Of a stretch of DNA of 64,000 nt, positions 9,091 through 17,080 are shown one piece after another. This DNA comes from Providencia sp. R33 (GTDB lineage Bacteria > Pseudomonadota > Gammaproteobacteria > Enterobacterales > Enterobacteriaceae). The position numbers and the translations under genes are program-made. A model generated the notes under the pieces. It had not been told where the DNA came from and ran no database searches. It was given only the letters and a program-made list of their open reading frames with translations. The stretch is from the NCBI RefSeq assembly GCF_019343475.1, contig NZ_CP072453.1:3906001-3970000 (forward strand), read 5' to 3'. Positions within the stretch are counted from its first letter, which is position 1. Each line of letters begins with the position of its first letter.

Positions 9091-9106
9091 AGTGATAACG
9101 CTCACA
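9091..9106. promoter_or_regulatory. CRP-like site upstream of the MHS transporter
   Basis: AGTGA-N6-TCACA matches the CRP consensus at 9 of 10 positions. Its centre lies about 41 bp before the palindrome at 9133-9146, the class II activator distance if transcription starts within that palindrome. Confidence 0.55.
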
Positions 9107-9132
9107 AAATAGGATTACCTCGTTTGCTTAAT

Positions 9133-9146
9133 TCTACGCGCGTAGA
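9133..9146. promoter_or_regulatory. Perfect 14-bp palindrome, candidate LacI-family operator
   Basis: TCTACGCGCGTAGA is a perfect palindrome with a central CpG, as is usual for LacI/GalR operators. It lies 78 bp upstream of the transporter start and downstream of the CRP-like site, so a bound repressor would block initiation. The likely ligand is the LacI-type regulator encoded at 10681. Confidence 0.6.
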
Positions 9147-9224
9147 CTATGCTTTAAGTAAATAAAACCACAAGCTACATTTTTTGATTAATCGGCTTTG
9201 CGCCAACACCAAGGGTTTATGACT

Positions 9225-10610
9225 ATGGTCACACAATCAAATGTTGAGACTAATCAACAAGCTGCACAAGAGCGGTTAAATACGCCTGAAGGGAAGAAAG
9301 ATTTCCGTCGGGCGATTTTTTCATGTTGGTTAGGAACAACCATGGAGTATGCGGATTTTGCTCTTTATGGTTTAGCTGCAGGTATCATTTTCGGTGATGT
9401 TTTCTTCCCTGATGCGACACCGATTATGGCATTACTCTCAAGTTTTGCAGCCTATTCTGTCGGGTTTATTGCTCGTCCGATTGGTGCACTGTTTTTTGGG
9501 TGGCTCGGCGATAAACATGGGCGGAAAATGGTCATGGTGATCACCATTGCGCTGATGGGCCTATCCACTACGCTTATTGGGGCAATCCCTAGCCATGCCC
9601 AAATTGGTGTTTGGGCTCCCGTATGCTTGGTCATCTTACGTTTTGCTCAAGGTTTAGGGGCGGGCGCAGAACTATCGGGTGGTACCGTGATGCTCGGGGA
9701 ATATGCTCCAGTGAAGCGCCGCGGTTTAGTATCTTCAATCATCGCATTGGGATCAAACAGTGGCACATTGTTGGCATCAATGATTTGGTTGATTGTATTG
9801 CAATTAGACAAAGAGAGCCTAATGTCATGGGGATGGCGCATTCCGTTCCTTGGCAGTATTTTAATTGCATTAGCTGCGTTATTTATTCGCCAACATATGC
9901 GCGAAACCCCCGTATTTGAACGCCAAAAAGAATTGCTCGCAGAAGAGCGCCGTAAAGCATTGGAATCAGACACTATCATCCATGCTGTTGATAACCGCTC
10001 ATTTTGGCAGAAAACGCGAGCATTCTGGACAATGGTTGGCTTGCGAATTGGCGAGAATGGCCCGTCTTATCTTGCTCAAGGTTTTATTATTGGCTACGTC
10101 ACAAAAATATTGCTGGTAGAGAAATCCGTTCCCACTACTGCGGTATTAATCGCATCAATCTTGGGGTTTGCCATTATTCCATTTGCGGGTTGGTTATCTG
10201 ACCGATTTGGTCGCCGTATTGTTTACCGCTGGTTCTGTTTCTTATTGATGTTGTATGCCGTACCTGCATTTATGTTGCTCGATTCCCGTGAGCCAATGAT
10301 TGTTATCCCAACGATTGTGGTTGGAATGGGGTTAGCATCACTGGGTATTTTCGGGGTACAAGCGGCATGGGGTGTTGAATTGTTTGGTGTGCGTAACCGC
10401 TACACAAAAATGGCATTTGCTAAAGAACTTGGTTCTATTTTATCGGGTGGTACAGCGCCTCTGGTCGCTGCGGCATTATTGTCTTGGACAGGGCATTGGT
10501 GGCCAATTGCGATTTACTTTATGGGAATGGCGTGTATTGGGCTTGTGACAACATTCTTTGCACCAGAAACGCGAGGTCGTGACCTTAACTTGCCTGAAGA
10601 TGCCATATAA
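9225..10610 (+). CDS. MFS transporter, metabolite:H+ symporter (MHS) family
   Basis: A 461-residue, roughly 12-helix major facilitator protein. Motifs of the MHS subfamily (ShiA, ProP, KgtP, YhjE relatives) are visible: GTTMEYADFALYGLAAG in helix 1, GWLGDKHGRKMVM after helix 2, RFAQGLGAGAELSGG, and GWLSDRFGRRIVYR between the halves. ATG at 9225 is preferred because AAGGG (9211-9215) is 9 nt upstream; ATG 9219 would be too close. It is followed by a LacI regulator and a nucleoside hydrolase, so a nucleoside or related compound is the suspected substrate, which would be unusual for this family. No biochemical specificity can be read directly. Confidence 0.8.
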   Translation: MVTQSNVETNQQAAQERLNTPEGKKDFRRAIFSCWLGTTMEYADFALYGLAAGIIFGDVFFPDATPIMALLSSFAAYSVGFIARPIGALFFGWLGDKHGRKMVMVITIALMGLSTTLIGAIPSHAQIGVWAPVCLVILRFAQGLGAGAELSGGTVMLGEYAPVKRRGLVSSIIALGSNSGTLLASMIWLIVLQLDKESLMSWGWRIPFLGSILIALAALFIRQHMRETPVFERQKELLAEERRKALESDTIIHAVDNRSFWQKTRAFWTMVGLRIGENGPSYLAQGFIIGYVTKILLVEKSVPTTAVLIASILGFAIIPFAGWLSDRFGRRIVYRWFCFLLMLYAVPAFMLLDSREPMIVIPTIVVGMGLASLGIFGVQAAWGVELFGVRNRYTKMAFAKELGSILSGGTAPLVAAALLSWTGHWWPIAIYFMGMACIGLVTTFFAPETRGRDLNLPEDAI

Positions 10611-10680
10611 GTGGTATATAAAAGCCCAGACGACTGCTATTCTTTGGAGAAAATAAGGGTAACAGAATAAGGAATGCAGA

Positions 10681-11682
10681 GTGTCTGATGCAAATAGCCG
10701 TAAAGTGACGCGGGTAGATGTTGCCCGCGAAGCGGGAACATCGGTTGCGGTGGTCAGTTATGTGATTAATAACGGCCCCCGCCCTGTTGCGGAAGCGACA
10801 AAACAAAAAGTGTTAGCGGCAATCAAGAAAACGGGGTATCGCCCCAATGGGATTGCCAAAGCACTTGCATCAGGCAGCACGCAGACTTACGGGTTAGTGA
10901 TCCCTGATATCTCCAACCCTTTTCTGGCTTCGATAGCCCATGCACTACAACGGGAAGCCTTTAAACATGGCCATGTTTTATTACTTGGGGATGCTGGCGA
11001 CTCGAGGGCTCGTGAAAAAGAGTTAATCAATAATTTGCTGTTACGGCAAGTTGAAGGGCTGATTTACACCAGTGTTGATAGGCATCCTTATATTGACCTG
11101 ATTCAGTCGTCAGGTACGCCATGTGTGATGCTTGATAGGGTAGAAGCCTCTGAAGGTGTGAGCACTATTCAAGTGAATGAGAAACTCGCGGCTTATAAAA
11201 TCACCCGCCATTTGATAGAGCATGGTTATAAAAATATTGGCATTATTTGCGGGCCAAATGAAATGCTCAATACGCAAGACCGCTTGAGCGGCTGGCAAGA
11301 AGCGTTAGAAACATCAAGCCTTGAAGTGCAGCAAAAATGGATTTTAGCGGGAGAATACTCCCGTGATTGGGGATATCAGGCGATTTATCAAATGCAAAAA
11401 GTCGGTTTACCAGAGGCCATTTTTGCGACGAATGAATTACAGGCTTTCGGTTGCTTAAAGGCGTTAGCGGAGCTAAAAGTACGAGTCCCTGAGGATATTG
11501 CACTGGTTTGTTTTAACGGTACCGTTCAATCTGAGTATACGGTTCCTACGCTGACAACCGTCCGCCAACCCGTTGATAAAATTGCTGAAAAAGCGATACA
11601 CATCTTACAAAACTGGCCATATAAAGAAGCCGTCTGTGAGGTTGAGTTTGAATTACAGATTGGGCACTCTTGCGGGTGTTAA
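10681..11682 (+). CDS. LacI/GalR-family transcriptional regulator
   Basis: A 333-residue regulator with an N-terminal helix-turn-helix (VTRVDVAREAGTSVAVVSYV), hinge helix region (KTGYRPNGIAKALASG) and a periplasmic-binding-protein-like effector domain (YGLVIPDISNPFLASIAHAL). GTG at 10681 follows AAGG at 10669-10672. It lies between a transporter and a nucleoside hydrolase on the same strand, so it is probably the local repressor responding to a nucleoside or purine/pyrimidine ligand. The perfect palindrome at 9133-9146 is the best candidate operator, which would make the unit autoregulated. Confidence 0.88.
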   Translation: MSDANSRKVTRVDVAREAGTSVAVVSYVINNGPRPVAEATKQKVLAAIKKTGYRPNGIAKALASGSTQTYGLVIPDISNPFLASIAHALQREAFKHGHVLLLGDAGDSRAREKELINNLLLRQVEGLIYTSVDRHPYIDLIQSSGTPCVMLDRVEASEGVSTIQVNEKLAAYKITRHLIEHGYKNIGIICGPNEMLNTQDRLSGWQEALETSSLEVQQKWILAGEYSRDWGYQAIYQMQKVGLPEAIFATNELQAFGCLKALAELKVRVPEDIALVCFNGTVQSEYTVPTLTTVRQPVDKIAEKAIHILQNWPYKEAVCEVEFELQIGHSCGC

Positions 11683-11706
11683 CGATTTAATATTTCAGGG
11701 AAAATT

Positions 11707-12690
11707 ATGCGTGTAATTATTGATTGTGATCCGGGTAACGGGGTTGCTGGCGCGAATGTCGACGATGGGCTCGCACTTGCACTTGCGATTGCGGCACCTG
11801 AAATCCAGTTAGAGATGATCACCACGGTTTCTGGTAATACGCCTAGCAACGTGGGGTATAATGTTGCGAGCCATTTGGTGCGCTCATTAAACGAAAATAT
11901 CCCCGTCTATCGAGGCGCATCATCCGCCCTAATCGAAGCTAGTGCGCCATGGCGGGAGCAACTAGACAACGGTGCACAAAGAGCGAAGCTTACTCATCTA
12001 TGGGACAACCTTCCTTCTGTGCCAGTGTTACCTGAATCGATTCCTGAAGCGGCTTTACGCATTGGTAAATTAGTCTGCGAAAACCCAAAAAAAATTACTA
12101 TTATCGCCATTGGCCCTCTAACCAATATAGCGATGGCGATGCAGTTATTCCCTGAGCTTGCTGAAAATGTGGCTGAAATTATTATTATGGGTGCGGTCTT
12201 TAATGTGCCAGGTTATGTGAAAGACACTAACTTTGGTTTAGACCCTGAAGCGGCTCATGCAGTATTAAACAGCGGCGCGAATATTACGTTAGTTCCTATG
12301 GATGTGACGGTACAAACCCAGATGGTGCATAGCGACCTCGATAGGTTTGCTGAGCTCGCCTCGCCATTGAGCCAGTTTCTGGTGAGCACCATGCGACCAT
12401 GGATAGACTATTCGCGAGCAACACGGCAGCTTGCTGGGTGTTGGATCCACGATGTATTAACCGTCGCATGGTTATTGGATAAAAGCGTGGTGACTTATGA
12501 ATTGCAGCAAGTGGATATTGAGTTACAAGGGGCACTTAGAGGGAAAAGCTACCGTCTTGAGCCGTTGCGACTACGTGTGGGGATCCCAGCGTTAAAAACG
12601 AAACCCATCAAGGTGCTGCAATCAGTTGATAATCAAAAACTATTAGATTTAATCTTTCAAGTTATTAAAAATTACTCAACAATAAAATAG
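11707..12690 (+). CDS. Nucleoside hydrolase (IunH/Rih family)
   Basis: A 327-residue N-ribohydrolase that would split nucleosides into base and ribose. The N-terminal metal-binding motif is DCDPGNGVAGANVDDGLALA. Compared with the classic DCDPGxDDA it carries a short insertion before the Asp pair, which places it in a divergent branch of the family. AIGPLTNIA, GAVFNVPGYV and a C-terminal WIHDVLTVAWLLD with the usual His-Asp are present. It is 24 bp after the LacI gene. Base specificity (purine, pyrimidine or mixed) is not decided by what I can see. Confidence 0.85.
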   Translation: MRVIIDCDPGNGVAGANVDDGLALALAIAAPEIQLEMITTVSGNTPSNVGYNVASHLVRSLNENIPVYRGASSALIEASAPWREQLDNGAQRAKLTHLWDNLPSVPVLPESIPEAALRIGKLVCENPKKITIIAIGPLTNIAMAMQLFPELAENVAEIIIMGAVFNVPGYVKDTNFGLDPEAAHAVLNSGANITLVPMDVTVQTQMVHSDLDRFAELASPLSQFLVSTMRPWIDYSRATRQLAGCWIHDVLTVAWLLDKSVVTYELQQVDIELQGALRGKSYRLEPLRLRVGIPALKTKPIKVLQSVDNQKLLDLIFQVIKNYSTIK

Positions 12691-12715
12691 CGCCAGTCGG
12701 CGCTATTTTGTTTTA
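12684..12715. terminator. Bidirectional terminator between convergent genes
   Basis: AAAATAGCGCC (12684-12694), a 4-nt loop and GGCGCTATTTT (12699-12709) form a perfect 11-bp stem flanked by T-rich sequence on the plus strand. The nucleoside hydrolase stop codon lies inside the stem. It can serve both this gene and the convergent amidohydrolase. Confidence 0.88.
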
Positions 12716-12723
12716 TAGCTATG

Positions 12724-14112
12724 CTACGCACCAGATTTTTGCATAACACCATGGGCAAGGTTGCCTTTATGGAAGCTAGCATGCCTTGGCGAAATACGCG
12801 CGACAGCTTCAGCGGAGCAAGACGCATCAACTAACACAAAGCTCGCATCGTCCCCTTTTGCAGGCCACACCTGCGTTCCTTTTTCATCCAACGGCAGAAT
12901 ATTGCCAGTCGCGATTGCTAAAGAACGTGATAACGAAAGCTCGTCAGGGCGGGTATAAAGCTGCGCGTATAAATTAGCTTTTTCCAGCATATCCCCTAGG
13001 CCAAATGGCGACCAATGATCAACCACGCTATCGGTTCCGGTCATCACAAATACGCCATTTTTATTGAGTGTCTTCAATGGCATATGCAGTGTGCCAATCG
13101 GCACGGTCGAGGCAATGGTGATTTGTTGTTCTGCTAGCTGTTTTGCCGTTTTTTCGGCTTGCTCAGGGCTAAGTGTAGCAAGCGCAAACGCGTGGCTGAT
13201 GGTGACTTTTCCACGCAAGCTGCGGTTTTCATCCACGGTTTTAATCATATACTCGATAGCGGCAAAACCCGCAGGGCTGGTTTCATGTAGATGAATATCG
13301 ACGCCTTTATTGTAATCCAAAGCGATTTGGAACATGGAATCGAGGGATTTTTCCATCGCCCCATCGACGTTGGTTGGGTCTAAGCCGCCGACGTAATGAG
13401 CACCTGCCTGCATGGCTTCACGCATTAATGGCTCTGATTTAGAGAGTAATAACCCATGCTGCGGGAACGCGACAATTTCGCAGGTTAAATCTTGTTGATG
13501 CTCAGCCAATACTTTTTGTAGCGCTTCTAAATTTTTCAATCCAGAAACAGGTTCGATATTGCAGTGGCTGCGTGCAATGGTGGATCCTTGGGATTGGATC
13601 AAGTTGATCAGCGCGTGCGCCCTTTCTTCGGTGAAAGGTTGCAACTCGGGCAACATTTTTTGCTCAAGTGCGATCATATCCATAATCGTTTTACCTTCGC
13701 GAGAAGCAGGGGCTTGCCATGGGCCACCGTAGAAGGTTTTATCGAGGTGAATATGCATATCGCGAAACGCAGGCAACATCAATTTTCCCTGTGCGCTATA
13801 GGCATTTAAGGTGCTATTAGCATGTTGTTTATTCGGTAGAACCGCAACAATTTTACCCTGATCGATTTCAATGGTTTGCAAGGCCGTTTTCGTACCGACT
13901 ACCGTTGAATCGCGGAAATTAAACCCTGTTTCAAGTAACACATCATCGAGGTAGTAGTGCTTGTCGGTGATACTTGAAATAGTGGATTGCCCTGCGGGTT
14001 CGTTTTGTGCATTGGCGATACTCGACATCGCGCCAAACAAGGTGCAAGCGGCAGCCACTTTTGCGCCTGTGGATAGGAACTCTCTTCTGCCGGATGGTCT
14101 TTCTGCTGTCAT
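12724..14112 (-). CDS. Tat-exported amidohydrolase (cytosine-deaminase-like)
   Basis: A 462-residue metallo-dependent hydrolase with its start (ATG at 14112) set by a GGAG site. Residues 8-12 read GRREF, a twin-arginine motif, followed by a hydrophobic stretch (AKVAAACTLFGAMSSIANA) and an Ala-x-Ala cleavage site near residue 35, so it should act in the periplasm. Metal ligands are visible: H120 and H122 in DMHIHLDKTFYG, a HLHET motif, HAFAL and TGTDSVVDH. This is the amidohydrolase superfamily branch of cytosine deaminase and related ring hydrolases. It is the last gene of the FdrA/carbamate kinase cluster, hence a cyclic amide or ureide is the likely substrate; the exact compound is unknown. 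Confidence 0.85.
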   Translation of the reverse strand: MTAERPSGRREFLSTGAKVAAACTLFGAMSSIANAQNEPAGQSTISSITDKHYYLDDVLLETGFNFRDSTVVGTKTALQTIEIDQGKIVAVLPNKQHANSTLNAYSAQGKLMLPAFRDMHIHLDKTFYGGPWQAPASREGKTIMDMIALEQKMLPELQPFTEERAHALINLIQSQGSTIARSHCNIEPVSGLKNLEALQKVLAEHQQDLTCEIVAFPQHGLLLSKSEPLMREAMQAGAHYVGGLDPTNVDGAMEKSLDSMFQIALDYNKGVDIHLHETSPAGFAAIEYMIKTVDENRSLRGKVTISHAFALATLSPEQAEKTAKQLAEQQITIASTVPIGTLHMPLKTLNKNGVFVMTGTDSVVDHWSPFGLGDMLEKANLYAQLYTRPDELSLSRSLAIATGNILPLDEKGTQVWPAKGDDASFVLVDASCSAEAVARISPRHASFHKGNLAHGVMQKSGA

Positions 14113-14143
14113 AGAAACTCCTTTTTTGGATGGCACTTAACCG

Positions 14144-14231
14144 CCCAGATCATGTTCAAACGATCTGGGAGGCAATTTAACTGTGAAATGGGCAGTTAAT
14201 TCGCAGATCCCGATGAGAAGATCCGCGAATT
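14144..14231. repeat. Cluster of inverted repeats between arcC and the amidohydrolase gene
   Basis: Two perfect hairpins bracket a weaker one: CCCAGATC/GATCTGGG (14144-14151 and 14162-14169), a TTAACTG/CAGTTAA pairing (about 14177-14183 and 14193-14199), and AATTCGC/GCGAATT (14198-14204 and 14225-14231). None has a proper T run. They could protect or process the mRNA and so lower expression of the last gene. Confidence 0.65.
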
Positions 14232-14237
14232 GAATAT

Positions 14238-15188
14238 TTACCCTTTAACGATATGGGTACCGGTTTCGCCACGTAGGGCTTCAGGCAATTTTTCAGGGGT
14301 GGTGATAATCACACGCTTACCGCCGTTGGCAATAAACGATAGGCTTGCTTCAATTTTGGGCAACATGCTACCTGCAGGGAAATGGCCTTCTTCCATATAG
14401 CGCTGCATATCGCTGGTGGAGGTTTCTCCGAGGGCTTTTTGCTCTGGTTTACCGAAGTGAATACACACTTTTTCAACACCCGTGGTGATAATCAAAATAT
14501 CGGCGTTCAGTTCTTTGGCGAGCAACGTAGTTGATAAGTCTTTATCAATTACCGCATCAACGCTTTTGTATCCACCATTTCCGTTATCAATGACAGGAAT
14601 CCCCCCACCGCCAGCCGCAACGACCACATAATCGTGCTCTGTTAAGGTGCGGATGGCTTTCGATTCAATCACTCGCTTTGGCTCTGGAGAGGCAACAACA
14701 CGGCGATAACCGCGGCCAGAGTCTTCCACAAAATGCCACGTTGGGTTGGCTTGTTGCAGCTCGTTGGCTTGTTCTTGCGTGAAGAATGCGCCGATTGGCT
14801 TAGTCGGTGCGCTAAAGTTCGGGTCGTTTTTATCCACTTCTACTTGTGTGACAACCGTAATCGCTTGGCGATTATGGCGTTTAGCTAGCACGTTAGTGAG
14901 TGCTTGCTGAACTAAATAGCCGATCCCACCTTGAGTGTCTGCAACACAGTTAGCGAGGGGCGTTAATGGCAAACCTTCGGTTTCATGTGCGATTTCTGCA
15001 CGGCGTAAATCCAGCCCAACTTGAGGTCCATTTCCATGAGTCAAAACAATGTTGTAGTCGCCTTCAAGCATGTCACTAATATGGTGTGCGACTTCTTGGA
15101 CGGCTTTTTCTTGAGCTTCGATAGACTGGCTGTTGTTATCTTTGATAATACTGTTGCCCCCGATGGCAACAACCACGAGTTCTTTCAT
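14238..15188 (-). CDS. arcC: Carbamate kinase
   Basis: A 316-residue carbamate kinase, which converts carbamoyl phosphate and ADP to ATP, ammonia and CO2. Family motifs are clear: VVAIGGNSI at the N-terminus, LTHGNGPQVG, RRVVASPEPKRV, VVAAGGGGIPV and DKDLSTTLLA. The start is ATG at 15188, behind AGGAAA; a longer frame reading upstream has no ribosome site. It lies between an NCS2-type permease and an exported amidohydrolase in the FdrA cluster, so its carbamoyl phosphate probably comes from the FdrA-type carbamoyltransferase and not from arginine; no arcA or arcB is present in the window. Confidence 0.95.
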   Translation of the reverse strand: MKELVVVAIGGNSIIKDNNSQSIEAQEKAVQEVAHHISDMLEGDYNIVLTHGNGPQVGLDLRRAEIAHETEGLPLTPLANCVADTQGGIGYLVQQALTNVLAKRHNRQAITVVTQVEVDKNDPNFSAPTKPIGAFFTQEQANELQQANPTWHFVEDSGRGYRRVVASPEPKRVIESKAIRTLTEHDYVVVAAGGGGIPVIDNGNGGYKSVDAVIDKDLSTTLLAKELNADILIITTGVEKVCIHFGKPEQKALGETSTSDMQRYMEEGHFPAGSMLPKIEASLSFIANGGKRVIITTPEKLPEALRGETGTHIVKG

Positions 15189-15262
15189 TGTTAATATTTC
15201 CTGATACAGAGAGTTCGGATAGTAGGTGTACAGCGCACACCTACTAGGCAAGGTTGGCTACG

Positions 15263-16825
15263 TTACACTGACTTGCTGAGCTTCTCAGACTTTTCAGCTT
15301 GTTGTTCTTCAACCGATTTACGGCTATCTAAAAAATGCTTGAGTACAAACAAAGCCGCCATCATGAGGTAAGCGTAAACAAACATCAAGGTTGAACCGGT
15401 TGCAATTCCTACCGCTGGGGAGTGAATAATTCCGAAGAACACTAATACGGCTCCCACGGCTGCGGCAATCGCACCACGTAATGGTTGATTAAGGATAGCG
15501 AAGATAGCGATACAACCCCACAGCATACTGGCTAATGGTGCCCCGTTACCTAAGTGCACAAGACCTTGGTAATAAACGCCTTTGTGTAACAGAACTTCCG
15601 TCCCAATCGCGCTTGCAGAGGTGCCTGCGGCGCCCATCACACTATTCACCATGGTGAGTGCCCAGTTGGCGATCCACGGGAACAGGCAGATAAAGATAAC
15701 AGGGACTTCCACTTTCGGCGTTTCTCGCACCACTTGGTTAGCGGTAACAACCCCGATAAATACCAGAATTGGCACGATAGCGGTCATTGGAATAATGGCT
15801 AACATGAATGCGCCGATACCGAATAACGGCACGATAAACATCGTGATACCGGATGCTAAGGTATAACCCACGCTTGCGCCCATTGCTTTCCAACCTGCGT
15901 GACCCACGTAAACAGTGACAGGGAATGGGTTACCCATAAAGCAACCAACGGTGGAAGATAAACCGTTCGCTAACATGACTTTACGTGTGTTGTATTCATC
16001 ACCCGCGGCGTGCGCACTTTCAATGTTTTCAAGGTCAAAGATATAGTTTGCGAGGCCCAGAGGTACCGCTGATGCTAAGTATGGCAGTGCGTGTGGTAAA
16101 CCTTGGAAGAAGCTATCAATGTGGATACCTGGAGGGTTAAAACCAAATGATGCCATTGAGTCTTTAATCGCTTCGGCACTTTGTAAGCCAGAAACCCATG
16201 CTAATACGGTACCTGCGATCAGCAGCAGTAAACCGGTTGGGATGCGAGCAAAGATAGGTTTTTTACCGAACCAGTTAATGAAGATTAACAGTAAAACCAC
16301 AAAAGAAACGGTCGGTGCTTCAAACGCTTGCAGCATTGGGTTCATCGCCAGAAGCAGTAAACCTAAGCCAGACAAACAGGATAACAACACGGTACGTGGG
16401 ATCATCTTACGGATGGTTTCACCTAAGAATGAACCACCCACTAAAATCATGGATTCCACAAAACACCAAACCAAGGCGATTTGAATGGCAAACTCGGCAT
16501 TCTGCGTGGTTTGGTACACGGGCATGATAACTAAGAACGTCACGGTGAAGATGGACGGGGCACTTGGGCCAGAAGGCAGTGCAGTCACATCATTTCGACC
16601 AGTTTGCTTGATCATTTGCTGACCAAAGTAGGCATAACTGATGCTGGCGAGTAAAACGGCGAAGCCAAAAGCGGGAGCGATACGGCCGTAAACAATTTCG
16701 GATGGGATCCCAACGACGAAGATTAATAAGCCCATCATGGTGAGGAGGTTGGTCAGGTTATTGGTCATTAAGCCGAAGTAGGCCGCCAAGTCACCACGTT
16801 TCCACTTTATATTAAGTATACTCAT
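15263..16825 (-). CDS. NCS2/AzgA-type nucleobase or ureide permease
   Basis: A 520-residue membrane protein with about 12-14 hydrophobic segments, resembling purine permeases of the nucleobase-cation symporter-2/AzgA group. Informative stretches are FVVGIPSEIVYGRIAPAFGF, DVTALPSGPSAPS, the conserved GNPFPVTVYVGHAGWKAMG loop and a final charged tail. The ribosome site is AGGGGA before ATG at 16825. It sits between the DUF1116 gene and carbamate kinase, so it probably imports the compound that the cluster degrades. Substrate assignment (xanthine, allantoin-like or pyrimidine derived) is not possible from sequence. Confidence 0.85.
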   Translation of the reverse strand: MSILNIKWKRGDLAAYFGLMTNNLTNLLTMMGLLIFVVGIPSEIVYGRIAPAFGFAVLLASISYAYFGQQMIKQTGRNDVTALPSGPSAPSIFTVTFLVIMPVYQTTQNAEFAIQIALVWCFVESMILVGGSFLGETIRKMIPRTVLLSCLSGLGLLLLAMNPMLQAFEAPTVSFVVLLLIFINWFGKKPIFARIPTGLLLLIAGTVLAWVSGLQSAEAIKDSMASFGFNPPGIHIDSFFQGLPHALPYLASAVPLGLANYIFDLENIESAHAAGDEYNTRKVMLANGLSSTVGCFMGNPFPVTVYVGHAGWKAMGASVGYTLASGITMFIVPLFGIGAFMLAIIPMTAIVPILVFIGVVTANQVVRETPKVEVPVIFICLFPWIANWALTMVNSVMGAAGTSASAIGTEVLLHKGVYYQGLVHLGNGAPLASMLWGCIAIFAILNQPLRGAIAAAVGAVLVFFGIIHSPAVGIATGSTLMFVYAYLMMAALFVLKHFLDSRKSVEEQQAEKSEKLSKSV

Positions 16826-16841
16826 TTTAAGTGTTCCCCTG

Positions 16842-16968
16842 TATACCCGTCATACTTTGAACTGCAGCGTTGTTGGCTGCATTCACTCGCCCTAGTTACA
16901 TACTGATGTATGCTCCTAGGGTCTCGTTTACTTGCCGCCTAGCTGCAATTCAAATTATTTAGGGTATG
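16842..16968. repeat. ERIC element (127 bp)
   Basis: The left end TATACCCGTCATACTT, the central CCTAG-type core and the right end AATTATTTAGGGTATG match the enterobacterial repetitive intergenic consensus; length is exactly the canonical 127 bp. It lies in the leader of the NCS2-type permease gene, downstream of the DUF1116 gene. Confidence 0.88.
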
Positions 16969-17043
16969 TCCCTCTATGCTTTGAGTTACAGCACTGTTTT
17001 TCAAATAAAATTAATCAGGGTATATGTCTCTTTAACTTTATTA

Positions 17044-17059
17044 CCTAACCGAAGTTAGG
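17044..17059 (-). other. Stable UUCG-tetraloop hairpin downstream of the DUF1116 gene
   Basis: In the minus-strand transcript CCTAAC-UUCG-GTTAGG forms a perfect 6-bp stem with a C(UUCG)G tetraloop. There is no following T run, so it is more likely a mRNA 3'-end stabiliser or an exonuclease barrier than a terminator. Confidence 0.55.
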
Positions 17060-17080
17060 CGTTATTTTTATAAATGGAAA

